Of a DNA stretch of 64,000 nt, positions 23,001 through 34,451 are shown in pieces. Each line of letters begins with the position of its first letter. Position 1 is the stretch's first letter. The DNA lies in contig JAJGOT010000479.1 of the NCBI GenBank assembly GCA_022457155.1, forward strand, positions 23,501 through 87,500, in the 5' to 3' direction. The position numbers and the translations under genes are program-made. The notes under the pieces were generated by a model that did not search any database, was not told the origin of the DNA, and worked only from the letters and a program-made list of their open reading frames with translations. This stretch comes from Cladopsammia gracilis (lineage: Eukaryota; Cnidaria; Anthozoa; Scleractinia; Dendrophylliidae).

Positions 23001-26000
23001 TAAAAGTTAAATTAAAGTCTATCCAGATCCTCCAGTAATTATTGCACAGTATCAAGGCTTCAAATAACAGCCTGTCATTGGACAAATAAATTTGGCATTT
23101 TGACAGGTGAAGGCTTAACGTGGCCTGACAGATGGACTGGGCAGTTCTACTACAATTAAATTCAGACAGAAGACCCTTTCTCTCTGTGAAACATGGAAAA
23201 TGTTCCATAGTTAGCTTTGTACACCAGGCCCTTTTTAAAAAAGATAAACAACACAGAACAAAAGTGACCAGAATGACTTCTTGTTAGGTCAATATCATCC
23301 CTGGAGTGAGGCTAGGCATATTTTTTTGATTTTTAATTTCAGGTTGACAGGAAGGTTGAAATTCTAACAAAGCTAGTGTCCATGGCTGTTGCACTGCAGT
23401 GTGATCATCTGCTGGAATCCATGGCCATTTGGATGCAGGTTTGTTCTCCTTAAAAAGTTTGAGTCTTGTAGACATGGTTCTAACTTTTGAGTCTGGACAG
23501 AATTTTTTATTTTGCATCTTTGGCCATTAAAATGAAAGATGATGAGCAGCACTTTCCTGTGGTGCTATATACATGTATTATGTTGTACAAGGTTTTTTCC
23601 TGTTTATTATGCTGCACAAGGCAGGGTTCTATCTAGGATTTATGATTTGGAGGAGAAGTCCCGAGTGGGCGAAGGCCATGAGCTTCATAGGGGCATGCCC
23701 CCCGGAAATTTTTAGCAATGAATATGCGCTGAGATGCAATCTGGTGCATTTTGAGACACAATTTTGAGACAATGTTACAGTGGTATTTTGTTTTATTTTT
23801 TAGTCGTGATCACGTTCTGACAATGTTATTTATTTATACAATTAGCTCTGATATCTACTAACGTGAACAGAAGAGTTACCCGATATCTAATTGCACAAAT
23901 ATTTATACAATTTACTTACTCATTGTTAGTAAGAGAATAACATAAATAAACTCAACAACGGCACTTTTCCATTTCTTACCAATGGTCGTAACAACTGCAA
24001 AATTCTAGATAACAATGTAACTGTAAACCATGTAAATAATAACTGACGTGTATATAATAAGTTAACTGACGCAGTAGGTGCAACTGTTAACTGACAACAT
24101 GTCTAATCGCATGTGAAAACAAATACTGGAAAAGAAATCATGGCAGTTGATCTTTGGAAAATCTCCCTGATCAACTTGAGGATCAAAATGTATTTTCCTT
24201 CTCCAAAAAGTTGAATTGAATTACAAAGCCAATTTGCACTTCTTAACACATTTGTAATGATCTACCACTGACTCCAGGACATCATATGTCAACTGGCCAG
24301 CCGTTTGTAATACTCCTTGTTCCTTGTCATATAGTCATGTTCCTTGTAATTTGCTGATGTGTTGACATTTTGTTAACTTGACTTCAGAGACATCACCACA
24401 GGCCTGATATTGTGTTAAAGGTGACATCCTCAATAGTTGAAGACTATACCTGTCTAGTTCCAGCATCGCTCCCATTCCTTCAGACTCTTGCATCTCACTC
24501 ACCGCTGATGGCTTGTCAGTTAATGATTGCCCTTATCAGTCTGTATCCAGTTGCCACAGATGTCAAACAAAAAGGTCAGAATGATAAGTAATAGACTGGA
24601 CTGAGTGGAGTCAGAAACCCATAAGTGGGTTGAAACATGTAACATGCATTTACAGCTTCCGAATATTCATTTTTTGCTTAGTACCATATTTGGAAACCCC
24701 TCGGTTCAGGGAGATTGGAACCAAGTTGTTCTAGCGAATTGATTGGTTAATATATTTATCTTGATTTTCCAAATATGGCTGTAACAACTTCTTAGCATAT
24801 TGAATAACCGGAAACTTGTTTTAAAGCGTACAAGAGACAGTTGCACATTTCAACCCACTTATGGGTTTCTGGTGGAGTACAATTCAGGAAGTAATCGGGT
24901 GATTAATTTCAAATGCTCTAGGCCACGATGAAATTACAAGCATGATTACAGCTGAATTGTGTGATAGGAAGTTCGTTACTAATTAATCACATCTAAAAAA
25001 ACTCAAGATTAAAAGTCAAAGGAAAGGAAACTATTTTATAATGTAAGTGCTACTGATTGATGCACACACAACATAGGTGTCAAATTGCATCTGAGTTCTA
25101 GAAAGGTGCTAAGTTTGTAAAATAATAATTTATGTTTCACTTTAAACCAACTACAATGCTCTCATCAGTGTTGCATTACAAGTTGCAGAATAAATTGCCT
25201 CGTGTAACAGTGCGTTGATATGTAAATCTTGCATTTCAGGTGACAGGTCATCATCTGACTCCTCAAACATTCCTCCTTCATCTCTACTGAAAGTTGTAGC
25301 TTCCTGGGTCAGCAGCAACCCAGATCTGTGTTTAATAACTTGCCCTACTGCTCTTCTGACAGCAGGACGCCTGCGTGGATCATTAGCACCACCTGAATCT
25401 ATCCCTCTCCCCTCAGGTCCCGTATTGGGTCTGCTGCGGTGGGTAGTGCTAATGCCACTAGCTAGCTACTGTGCGGCAAGCGATGGTCACACACAGCATG
25501 AATCAAGACTTTTATATTCGCAGCTTCACCTAGCAATAATACAAGCATTTTTATCTGCTGGTAAAGAGGAAGACAATCCACAAGATGAAATGGAATTGGA
25601 GCCAGGAGAAGTTATGGATGAATCAGACTCTCGTCATCTCATTAAAGGAACAGATCTGAGAGAGCTGATAAAGGATATGACCAAACTGATTGACAAGTTT
25701 AAAACTGTTGAGTTCAACCACAGCTTCAGTGATCAACAAGTTCAACTGTCACTGGATAGATTTGCACAAACTTTACAGGTTGCTATAGCAACAGGATGTC
25801 TTTCTGCTACCAAAGGTAAATCTCTATTATTGTGAGAATCCTTTTCATGCATAGTTTGCACAATTTGCACCAAATCTGACACTGACCTTTTTCTCTTGCA
25901 GATGAACTGCTTTCTATGTGTGACAGTCTGCCAGCTAACAGGTTGGTCTTACTTTTACAGTACAGTGAATTCTGTCTAATTCTGTCTGCCTTAGAGAGGT

Positions 26001-29000
26001 GTCCGCCTTATGGAGAGTTTAGTTAAAGATGAACAAGCCAATAATTGATGTCCAGGCGTGTTCGTTTCAAGGAAGCTCACTGTATTACCAGTGTTAAACT
26101 GGCATTGTCACACTGATTCTGCTGTGTTTTGGTTAAAATAAAACAAATAGTTGACAAGGTACCTTTGCTCAAACATAATATTGGTCTTAGAACACCAAGA
26201 AGAAAATTTCAAGTGATTTGGGAGGAACTTGAAAAAGGTGGTATTTTTTTCAAGTTGCAATCCATTTCCATCCTGGCCATCCGCAGCCAAAAATAACGAA
26301 TACTAGTTTCTCTGCACTGGTAGAGTATTTGTAACAAAACTGGACCATTATTTTAAGGTTTCCATTGAAACAAACATGTTTTTTGGCTTTTCAAAGTGAT
26401 ACTAAAAATAGGTGACATAGCCCATTTACAGCCAAATTCGTTGTATCGCGATGCGCAAAATGCAAACTTCGAAAAATTTTCTGCTTTTTCTGCGTTTTCT
26501 GTTCCGTCAATCATCTCAGTGGGAGGCGGGGTTATGCATTTGCTTGGGCAGTTTTAATTAAAGACTGAACATGAGATCGATTTATGAAAAATTAAACGAG
26601 CTAAATGCTAGAAATACCTGGAAACTGTAAAATACCTGTAATCGGCGTGATTAAAAGACCAAAACGGAATTATGATCAAATTTCTGCGCCCGAGTCGAAA
26701 GAGTGTACCGTACCTTATAGCCGAAAATTCTGTCAATGATTTCATCTTCAAAATCATCTTCAAGATGATTTCTTTCAAATATTTAGTTCATATTCAATCA
26801 CATCGCATCTTGTTTTTGTATATTTTCTTTTATTTTCCGTCGTTACTACATTCGTTTTCTGCATACATACTGTCAGTTTACATTTGCATATTATTACCGT
26901 TGATGCATGATCGGTCGACCGTAACTGTAAACAACAGGAAAAGCTCAAACTTCTCGGCTCGCCAGCGGAGTCGATTTTGCCAGCATATAAATGAAATATT
27001 CCATGGAAGTTGAAGAAGGTTTTTCCCATCTCTAGTCGTCGAATTTTTTTAGATGCAAACTTTTGAAGCCGATAAAACGTCCAACGCCGGCGGAGCTCAC
27101 TAATTTAATATGCCCGATACAAATCAGATTTACAAGCGAAGACACAAATTCCATAGGGAACCCACGCGTTTATCAAGAATGATCATAGAATGAAGTTACA
27201 AACGGACTTACGTGATGTAGTGTTTCATTCCAAATGTGCCGTTACTTTTGTGCTGTTGAATAACCGGTGTTGAATAACTGAAATCAGTTTCTGCCGGGAT
27301 TTTTAGCAACTACAACGGTCCGATCAAATCCGTTGATACGATTTCGAAACGATGGTGTCTGTAATTTTTTGAATGGTCTCGCATTAGCCGTCGTGCGGGA
27401 TGGTTTCGTATTTCGGCGTCATGCGGCATATCACGTAACCGTTTGTTGTTAATTAATTAAGAGTTTAAATTTTTAACGGTTAAGAGAGAGAGAGAGAGTG
27501 ACAAGGGTCGAAACTCCAGAGGTTGTATCGACATATGAGTGACTGAACTTGAGTGGACCACGTCGCCCACGCAATGCGCGAGGTACTCGAAAGCTCCAGG
27601 GTTAGCACTCTTCCTAACAAGTACGACTTGCCCGTACCAGCTTCTCCTGTGATGAAGGCATTATGCTCCTGAAGAATTACATCTAACGCGTTCTGTTGGC
27701 ACAAATTTAGGACCCTGTGATAACACAAAAAATCTTTGAGATAATGCCTGCATTTGATAGATTTGAAACGCGACAGGACTAAGACAAGGTATTGAAAAAT
27801 TCCACTTACGGATATATTTGTGGTCACATTTCAAAAACAGTGGCAAACTCTAACTTGGATATTCTGTTATAGACGATTTAAAATCGAGTATTTGAACGCA
27901 GAGCGTGCACCAAGAAAGAAGAGGAAAATAAATCACACGCGAGACAACCAGGAACATAGCGCGACAAATATTCTGGCATGTATTTAGCGCGTGGAAAACG
28001 TCACTTGAACAAAAGATATTGATTGATAAACACAACGCCACACCGTGTAGGGCAACTTCCGGTCCACTCAAGTTAAGTCATTGATACTACGATAAAGGAG
28101 CTAAAGATTTTTGTTTATTTCACTAGTGAATAACGTGTTTTCCACGGAAAATAAACGGTCTGACATCAACTTCAACCTTTCAGATGCTACTCAGCGTGGT
28201 TTATGGCCTAATTCCGACGGTTAAGAGGCGGAACAGCTTCCGAAGAAATTTGTCCTCAAATGAGTTTCGTCCCTTGTCAATTTTCTCTTCTCCCTATTTC
28301 CAGACGCCGAAATACGAAACCATCCCGCATGACGGCTGACAAGTTAAAATTTAATAACAGACGGTGAAATGCGAAACCATTCAAAAAATTACAGACACCA
28401 TCGTTTCGAAATCGTATCAACGGATTTGATCGGACCGTTGTAGCTGCTAAAAACCCCGGCAGAAACTGATTTCAGTTATTCAACACCGGTTATTCAACAG
28501 CACAAAAGTAACGGCACATTTGGAATGAAACACTACATCACGTAATTCCATTTGTAACTTTATTCTATGATCATTCTTGATAAACGCGTGGGTTCCCTAT
28601 GCAAATTCTAAGGTAAAAATCGACGGATAAAATTAACTTTCTGAATTCCTCTCCTGTATCCATCTTCTTCGATTAAGCATCCTTTCCCTTTCTCATCAGC
28701 TCTTCGAATAAAATTTATCGCCATTGAACTCTCCGAATCAAACTTGCGGGAATCTCTCATTGCGCTAAAAACTCGCTCCGTGTTAACCCCGCCTCCCACT
28801 GAGATGATTGACGGAACAGAAAACGCAGAAAAAGCAGAAAATTTTTCGAAGTTTGCATTTTGCGCATCGCGATACAACGAATTTGGCTGTAAGCTTTCCT
28901 TTTTTACAGTGTAATTGGAACTATAAAATATTGTATTTTGAACAACTGGGTTGGTGTATAAGAGCATGGGTAATTTTTGGTGATACAGTATGTTGGTAAA

Positions 29001-29475
29001 TTCTGGGGGGATATTCCCATTTATCCCATGTCGTGAAGAATACAGCCAATCAGAAGGCTGGAAAGCCGTTGCATATTCTACGTTATGCCACCGGTTGTAT
29101 TCAACGGTAGTTTCTCGGCGTCCTAAATTAAACTACATGTAGCTAGTGGTCTTAACTTGATATGCTGGTGGGCTATAATTGAAACGTCTTTGTTTCTTCC
29201 TCGGTAATCGTCGGTAATTTTCAGAAATTTTCACAATTGGGAAGAACTTAAAAAAATTGGCCAATTTTTTTCAAGTTGCATTCCTTTTTCATCGGGGTTA
29301 TCTGCAGATTTCAATTATCGTTAGGTGTGGCCCATGTTTGGAGATCGTTCTCGTAGCCTTTTTCTCTTATCAGCTTTAGAACATCTGAATCCTTCCTGGA
29401 GTTTAACAGCTTTGTTCTCTTCTTTTTTACAATAGGCTGCTCTCCACAGTAATGGAAAACCTGAGTAGTAATTAG
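20054..29475 (+). CDS. INTS15: Integrator complex subunit 15 (C7orf26 homologue), seven coding exons, 443 aa
   Basis: Coding exons are 20054-20081, 21272-21636, 23343-23438, 24388-24574, 25240-25815, 25902-25941 and 29436-29475. All introns are GT-AG with matching phases, and the sum is 1332 bases, that is 443 codons plus TAG. The length is close to human C7orf26/INTS15. Diagnostic conserved stretches in the expected order are IQELQLLEVICSCFQDQ, LTKLVSMAVALQ, IVEDYTCLVPASLPFLQ, LLRWVVLMPLASY, LLYSQLHLAIIQAFL and LDRFAQTLQVAIATGCL with DELLSMCDSLPAN. INTS15 is a subunit of Integrator, the nuclear complex that cleaves snRNA and nascent transcripts. It is helical, with no catalytic motif expected. 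The C-terminus here is short (LLSTVMENLSSN) compared with the longer proline/histidine-rich vertebrate tail. There is an acidic insert (EEDNPQDEMELEPGEVMDES) in exon 5. Introns 2 and 6 carry mobile elements described separately. Confidence 0.93.
20204..20343. repeat. Two-copy 80-bp tandem repeat in INTS15 intron 1
   Basis: CCACTGCCGAGCCAAA starts at 20204 and again at 20284, each followed by GAGCCAC.AAATACAT and TAGCGAG. The period is 80 bp. Confidence 0.75.
20379..20461. repeat. Palindrome with GGCGGCCATGTTGG arms in INTS15 intron 1
   Basis: GGCGGCCATGTTGG near 20382 is mirrored by CCAACATGGCCGCC near 20442, with further arm complementarity around AAAAGAA and TTCTTTT. It is probably a small MITE. 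Non-coding. Confidence 0.6.
20462..21271. other. Remainder of INTS15 intron 1
   Basis: Contains an ATCGAT-rich AT stretch (20560-20640), similar in character to 62285-62330 and 63020-63070. The 108-codon open frame here has no recognisable domain and sits between two well-supported exons, so it is treated as intronic. The intron ends in a T-rich tract and TTTTGTAG at 21271. Confidence 0.5.
21701..22570. mobile_element. 870-bp Mutator-like non-autonomous element, exact 10-bp target duplication, in INTS15 intron 2
   Basis: The ends are AGGCAGGTACAAAAGTCGGA and its complement. The inverted repeats extend for roughly 260-290 bp per arm with few mismatches. AACTTCCTTT stands directly outside both ends (21691-21700 and 22571-22580), a perfect 10-bp duplication. 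Long arms with 9-11-bp duplications are characteristic of the Mutator superfamily. The subterminal zone is an array of GGATC-containing motifs (GGATCAACTCGGATCG). The centre has no coding capacity. Confidence 0.9.
22673..22813. mobile_element. 141-bp foldback MITE flanked by TA, INTS15 intron 2
   Basis: The ends are TTGACT and AGTCAA, flanked on both sides by TA. The inner arms AAAATATTTGGCTCTTGGTCA and their complement are nearly perfect. A TA target suggests a Tc1/mariner-type MITE. Confidence 0.7.
22814..23342. other. End of INTS15 intron 2
   Basis: Includes a short tandem of AAATTAAAAGTCTAAA units near 22965-23015. No coding sequence recognised before the acceptor TTTCAG at 23342. Confidence 0.45.
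23439..24387. other. INTS15 intron 3
   Basis: AT-rich intron with no clear mobile-element ends or coding signal. It starts GTTTGT and ends GACTTCAG. Confidence 0.5.
24590..25010. repeat. Composite palindromic repeat in INTS15 intron 4
   Basis: AGAAACCCATAAGTGGGTTG near 24612 is mirrored near 24850. It is preceded by GGACTGAGTGGAGT and followed by a second palindromic block (TACAATTCAGG.AGTAATC with GATTACAGCTGAATTGT). Related blocks occur at 39300-39430 and 58085-58215, so this is a dispersed family. Confidence 0.55.
26426..28892. mobile_element. 2.47-kb long-inverted-repeat element in INTS15 intron 6
   Basis: The ends are TTACAGCCAAATTCGTTGTA and its complement, with nearly perfect inverted repeats of about 105 bp (26426-26533 against 28788-28892). 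A second inverted block pairs about 27150-27420 with 28300-28610, including ACGATTTCGAAACGATGGTG. The left arm carries about 600 bp absent from the right. The central 27425-28300 is not repeated and contains a PIF1-like helicase exon fragment on the minus strand. No target duplication was found. Superfamily unresolved. Confidence 0.75.
27600..27714 (-). pseudogene. PIF1-like helicase exon fragment carried inside the foldback element
   Basis: The minus-strand frame reads LNLCQQNALDVILQEHNAF followed by ITGEAGTGKSYLLGRV. This has the spacing and Walker A motif (GEAGTGKS) of the N-terminal part of PIF1-family DNA helicases, including the PIF1-like domains of some transposons. A good acceptor (GTGTTATCACAG) lies just upstream on the minus strand at 27715. 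Downstream of the Walker A helix the sequence no longer follows the family. Motifs Ia to VI are absent, so it cannot be an active helicase. It looks like one captured exon. Confidence 0.6.
28893..29435. other. End of INTS15 intron 6
   Basis: About 75 bp at 29220-29300 (AATTTTTTTCAAGTTGCATTCC) is a diverged direct repeat of 26200-26290. The two flank the foldback element. The intron ends TTTTTTACAATAG at 29435. Confidence 0.45.
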
Positions 29476-30654
29476 TTTTCAACCTAGGTTCTGCTAGTGA
29501 GTTCTGAGTCGATACTGGGATTTTCGAAACAATTTTTATACAATATTTTACTTAAAGACTATTCAATAGTTAGTTAACATGGTCATCATGGCAGAGGGAG
29601 GCCTCGCATAACTACACAGGCGTGTTTGGAAGGAACATCGGCGTGGATGGTGTAGATGAGCTAAAGTCACAAATGAGGGACCGAAAAACGTGAACATCTC
29701 TGTGAATTTTATTAAGTGAAGGAAGAAAAGCGAAACCATTGCAAGTCATAGAAAGGAAATTGGGATACCAGGAAAGGAAAAATGTTTGACCCCGGCGAAA
29801 ATCGAACTCTGCAGTTGCAAGAAAAAATAACACCAAAACTAACACTTTCAGAATATGAAATCAAAACAACACAAAAAATAAGACCTTTAGAGTATAAATT
29901 CGCAACAATCATTTTAAGACCACCCCCCCCCCCCCCCCCCCTTGATCCGGTATGCGCCCCTTTCACTGTACAACCTGGAGAAAGTCCTTCATTTCGTTTG
30001 CGCCATATTTTTTCCTTTTGGTGACCTTGCATCATCTAAGGGGTTGGTTTTGTACCAAAACCTCAACTTGACTCCGAATAATTAGTGTTGCGTCACAAAC
30101 ACAAGTTCCAGATTTCGAATGTTTTCAAACCCTTTTTTTTCCCTTATGTGTTTAAAATACAATTCCTTTCCCGGCGTTCATGCAATAAAAACAAATGAGT
30201 TCCTTCTTTCCTGGTTTCTTTTTTAGCTCTTGACATGATGGAATCTTTTCGCAATAAGTAATCGCATTAATACCCCTTGAAGACAACCACTTGCAAAAAG
30301 AGTTGGTACTCTGCATAAAAAGGCAATTCTACAAATTTTACGATTTAAACATTGTCAATGTTGTCTGAATGTCGGCATTACATTCAATTCTAGGTTTGCA
30401 CGTGACGTCATCAAATTCGAAAATCATGAATCGCAATGTCTTCTGAGTTTATATGTCCACCATATATATATTTTTATAAGTTTCCAGCCCGGTAGCGTCT
30501 TTCGCTTTGAAAATACAGCATTTTGAATTTCTGACCTTTCACCCTACGTGAAAGCAACATAGCGTCCGTGACAAAGCTTTATCCTATGAAAGAAAGGTCT
30601 TTCCTCGTGATTTTTAGCACTTTGGGTAGTTAAAGTATTAGGAGAGCAGGGTAT
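29476..30654. other. Intergenic DNA downstream of INTS15
   Basis: No gene recognised. It holds a run of about 20 C at 29924-29943, followed by TGTACAACCTGGAGAAAG. That resembles the TGTACAACCCTGGAAAAG next to the C-rich end of the element at 2105-2455, so a related copy may lie here. No convincing poly(A) signal for INTS15 was picked out. Confidence 0.4.
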
Positions 30655-31394
30655 GTGAATTTTATTTTATTATTTATTTCTCCAAAAATTAACAAGTTTA
30701 CAGGAATGAATAATTAAGAAACAGAGAAAAAGGGAAAAAAATAGTTCAACTAATACCTTGCCCTCATAGTTGGAAAATGTAAAGGATATTTAATTAAGTG
30801 GATATAAGCAGAAAATGCTAATAACATACAATAAACAAATAAACACGCACGCACGCACGCCGTACACATGAAAGCAATAATTAGGTATATAAAGTAAGAG
30901 TAGATAAAGCAACTAAGTCAATCTAGTATTGGGATAAGTAATGACTGAAAAGAGATTTCTAAATAGTTTTTAGTAGGCTTAGAGCGGATGGAAAGGGGAA
31001 GATCGTTCCAAAAATATCGTCCAATAATAGTGGGAGAGAACTTTCTAATGTTTGTTCTATAAAAGGGAATATATAGTTGTTCTGAAGAGGCATTACGAGT
31101 AGTATAGCTATGTTGTTCTGATAACAGCGGTGTGGTTAAATTGGAGGGTTCAGGATCACACAAGAGATCAAAGAAAAAGAGACGTGTATGAAGTTTAGTG
31201 TATGTGAAGGAATAGTAGTTCACGAGAAAAAAGTAATCGCTTTCAGAGCGAAAGTGAAGTCCAGATGTTTTAATTGATTTCCGGCGGCCATCTTGGTATC
31301 CCTCAAGATAGCGTTTCCATACAAAGCTCTGTAAATTTGAACCGTAATTTGAGTCGAAGGCTTCGGTGAATAATTCAACAACGGCATACTGCAC
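30655..31394 (-). mobile_element. 5'-truncated LINE, C-terminal end of ORF2
   Basis: The minus-strand frame 30918-31394 ends in the motif order typical of the C-terminus of LINE reverse-transcriptase proteins: HSYTTRNASSEQLYIPFYRT, then FSPTIIGRYFWNDLPLSIRS (the WN-x-LP motif). No reverse-transcriptase catalytic motif remains. The 3' tail runs down to an A-rich (minus strand) end near 30655. The copy is truncated and inactive. Confidence 0.7.
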
Positions 31395-32635
31395 ATGCAG
31401 AGCTGAGACTTGGGAAAGTTGTTTATTTGCGGGGCCTCTTTTATAACATCACAAATTATTGGCTTCTTTCACTAAATAGTATCGATTTTAAAAATTTATT
31501 GCGCCCGATTGCGTGACGGTGCAAACCAAGAATCAGTAAACTGCCAGCTGTCCCTTTTCCGTCAGTCGAGCGGCCGAGCCAATCACGAAAACGAGCTCGG
31601 CTGGAGCTTGCATTACTTTCGCTCACTCGGTCCATCGTCGATCACGTGATTTGTTCGCCCGCTCGACTATCCAGAGAGGGACTATTAGCAGTCCATTCAA
31701 TCCGTAGGCGAAACAACTTTGAAAGGGGGGAGGGGAGGGTCAGAATCTAACTTGGTATTTGTTTATTTTTCGAATATTTGTCATTTTTAACCCGTGAATA
31801 AGCGCATGCGTAATGAACGGGTTATCGGTAACGGTGGCTCAATTACCAACCATTTTTTGAGCTATTTTGAAAAAATAGCTCATTAGCAGGCGCAAAGGTT
31901 GGTTTGTGATGTTTGTTTGTTAGTATGTATGTATGTATGTATGTGTGTATGTATGTATGTATGTATGTCTTAGGTTATGTCACACCAATCAGATTGTCTC
32001 TAGTATGTACACCGTGTACTATGTCAGCCAATCAAATTCTCGCTTCTAAAATGGTATTACTGAAGGTCAGAGAAGGGCACTTGGCATGAAATGAAAATCA
32101 GCCATCTTGGATGTTCGCGATTGTTGCCTCAAACACTAAAAGTGTAAAGTTTTGAAGATTTGTTGGTTGGGAATTGTGCAGTAATCCCGACTAGCTTGCT
32201 AAAATGGCAATAGGCAAGGGCATTTATTCGGAAATACTGCCTAAAATGTGCTCTATGCATGAATTGTACAATTAATGGTCTGCGAGGGATGAGACGTCCA
32301 AAAAATGTGGACTGCGGTTACGTTTATAGGTGAGCTTGTACTGAAATAAGAAAGTATAGCTTTATTGCAAAAACGGCAAGCGGATTTCAAATAATGTGAT
32401 GCGGAACATGAATTGGATGTTTCAAACCTGGGTTTCAAGCGATTACTATTTGAAATGGTATCTTTTTTGTCAGTCACGTTGTCTGCCCGTGAAAATGTTG
32501 AACTTTGTCCTTATAGAAACTTGTCCGGGATGCATAGAGTTCAACAGAGAAAACTTAATGCCATTAATATACAATTTACAGTATTTAAAACGTTTATCTT
32601 TCTGTGAATTAATGTGAGCAGATGTGTAGGTTATT
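31395..32635. other. Intergenic repeats, including a TATG microsatellite and a GC-rich dispersed repeat
   Basis: 31560-31695 is a dispersed repeat (CGCTCGACTATCCAGAGAGG) also seen at 36505-36715 and 61075-61137. 31855-31890 has a GAGCTATTTTGAAAAAATAG self-complementary segment. 31919-31969 is a (TATG)n microsatellite. 32440-32570 resembles 34380-34675 and holds the empty site matching the hAT insertion at 34452. Confidence 0.6.
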
Positions 32636-34343
32636 ACTTGGGCGTAGCGACCAAGTATTAAAATGCAGCTTGGTCATACACAAATGTGTAGTATTGCGCA
32701 ACTCTGGGGATGGCGGGATTGTTCAAACCTTCACCGCGGTCACACGTCCGAGGCGTTTTTCGTTTTATTTGGTGGGATTCATTTAGTATCAAGTGGAAAC
32801 GTGGGCAAGGATGTATAAAATAATTAGTTTATGTAACTATCTTTTCATCTTTCCGGCTCAAAATAACGAGCTTCTTTTCGATCGTTGAAAACTGATCAAA
32901 ACGCTTCGTGCCTGAGCAAAATTGTGTTGGCAAATGGCGCCGACAGTTCTGCGGTTCATAGTTTTCAAACGCTTAGAACTTTTTTGTAAACTTTCAAAAC
33001 GTTTAGTGAGTTGACAGTGTATTGTTAATATATGAAACTTTTAATAAACAGTGAAAATGACAAACTTAACTTTGAAGTACTTTGGTTAACTTTTGCTTCT
33101 CTCGTTTGACAGCGGTGGAGTACACCTGTTGTTTGTTGATGCGAGGCGAACGTCACAAAGTGCGAGTTGTGTTTTCTCTGTTGCATCTAACAGTTTCATA
33201 TTCAATATGCGTAAGGAAATTACACAAGAAGACACTGCGAAAGTATTTGACACTCGCGATTTTTAAATTCTACGATACCTTCATTACGGAAACCCGCTAA
33301 AACATGTTTAAACTAATTTAGACGAATACATACATTATAGCGTTCATTTAATAAGAAGTGAACAGTGGACAGCGAAGGAAGAAATATAAGCGTGGTAGGA
33401 ATCCCAATTAATTTCACTTCTTTCGGTTGTTTGCCTTTCATTAATTTTTATTTCGTGAAGTTTGGGTGCAAAAATTCACCGCCGAGAGAAGATGTAAACA
33501 ATGCACGCAGTGTCTTGCGAGACGTTTCTTGCGAGTTTTGCTTCCGCTAGTGAATGACTCTCGGGCGAAAATAACCTTAAAGCGATCACTTTTTCATTTA
33601 ATTTTCTTTTCTGTGTTTCGGATACAGAGGAATAAAAACTGGATATATTTTCGTGTGTCTGATTGCGAGATGTTTTATGAAACAGCTGCGTTATGCGTTA
33701 CTGGAAGGTTTCAAATTACTTTCACATTATGCAAATTGCAACATTTTTACCTCAACTGAAAAAATATATTTCAAAGGGCTAAATTTTTTTCTCTCCTCCT
33801 AAATTATCACTTCTGTCGTTAACTTTGATTAAATGTATAAGTTTCATTCAAACTTTATTATAATAACGTCGGGAATACTTCCAGCAAAACTTTCAATTGG
33901 AAAAGTTGTTTTGACCTCGGGTCCGGACCAGGCAATTACATCATGGCTTCGAAAGGCGACCTTGCGGCTACATTTGCATTCACTTCAAAAGTGTCGGAAA
34001 CACAGACCATCTAGTTACAAGATTTAGCTAAAACCAATAACAACCATCGGGAAACTCTGACATACGGCCTTTTTTTCAACGGTAAGTACAAAGCGGGTAT
34101 CGATTTGTATTTTTCAGTATGTACTCGTCTTTCGACACAATGGACACGCTACTTTAATAATTTGCGTGCGATCTCGCACGCTAAGTGTACTGTGTCTTCT
34201 TGTTTTAGACGGTTAAACGCGCTTCTTTGTTAGACTGCTCACACTATCCGAATACTCCATATCATCAAACCGTGTGAAATAACGTGCATGCAGATTCCCA
34301 AGACAATTATTCGCCAATATGCCTAATACAACGACGCCCAAGT
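32636..34343 (+). mobile_element. ~1.7-kb non-autonomous element, copy 2
   Basis: Inverted counterpart of 17258-19003. It begins ACTTGGGCGTAGCGACCAAG and ends ACGCCCAAGT. The short frame near 33365 (MDSEGRNISVVGIPINF) is shared with the other copy, but its downstream part is shifted by a ~28-bp deletion, arguing against a conserved protein. Flanking stretches of about 150 bp on its two sides (32440-32570 and 34380-34675) are themselves related direct repeats. Confidence 0.7.
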
Positions 34344-34451
34344 ATACGCTCCCACAGCGTCTTGTTAATTGTATGCCCCAAGCGAGTAGCGACTGTATTT
34401 TGTATGAGCAGTCACGTTGTGTGCACGTGCAAATGTTGAACTTTGTCCTTA

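Noticed and set aside
28608..28967. 119-codon minus-strand ORF
   Set aside because: Lies in the right arm of the 2.5-kb inverted-repeat element and is not conserved in the left arm. No domain.
29712..30035. Glycine- or proline-run ORFs on both strands
   Set aside because: Produced by the 20-base C run and lacking any domain.
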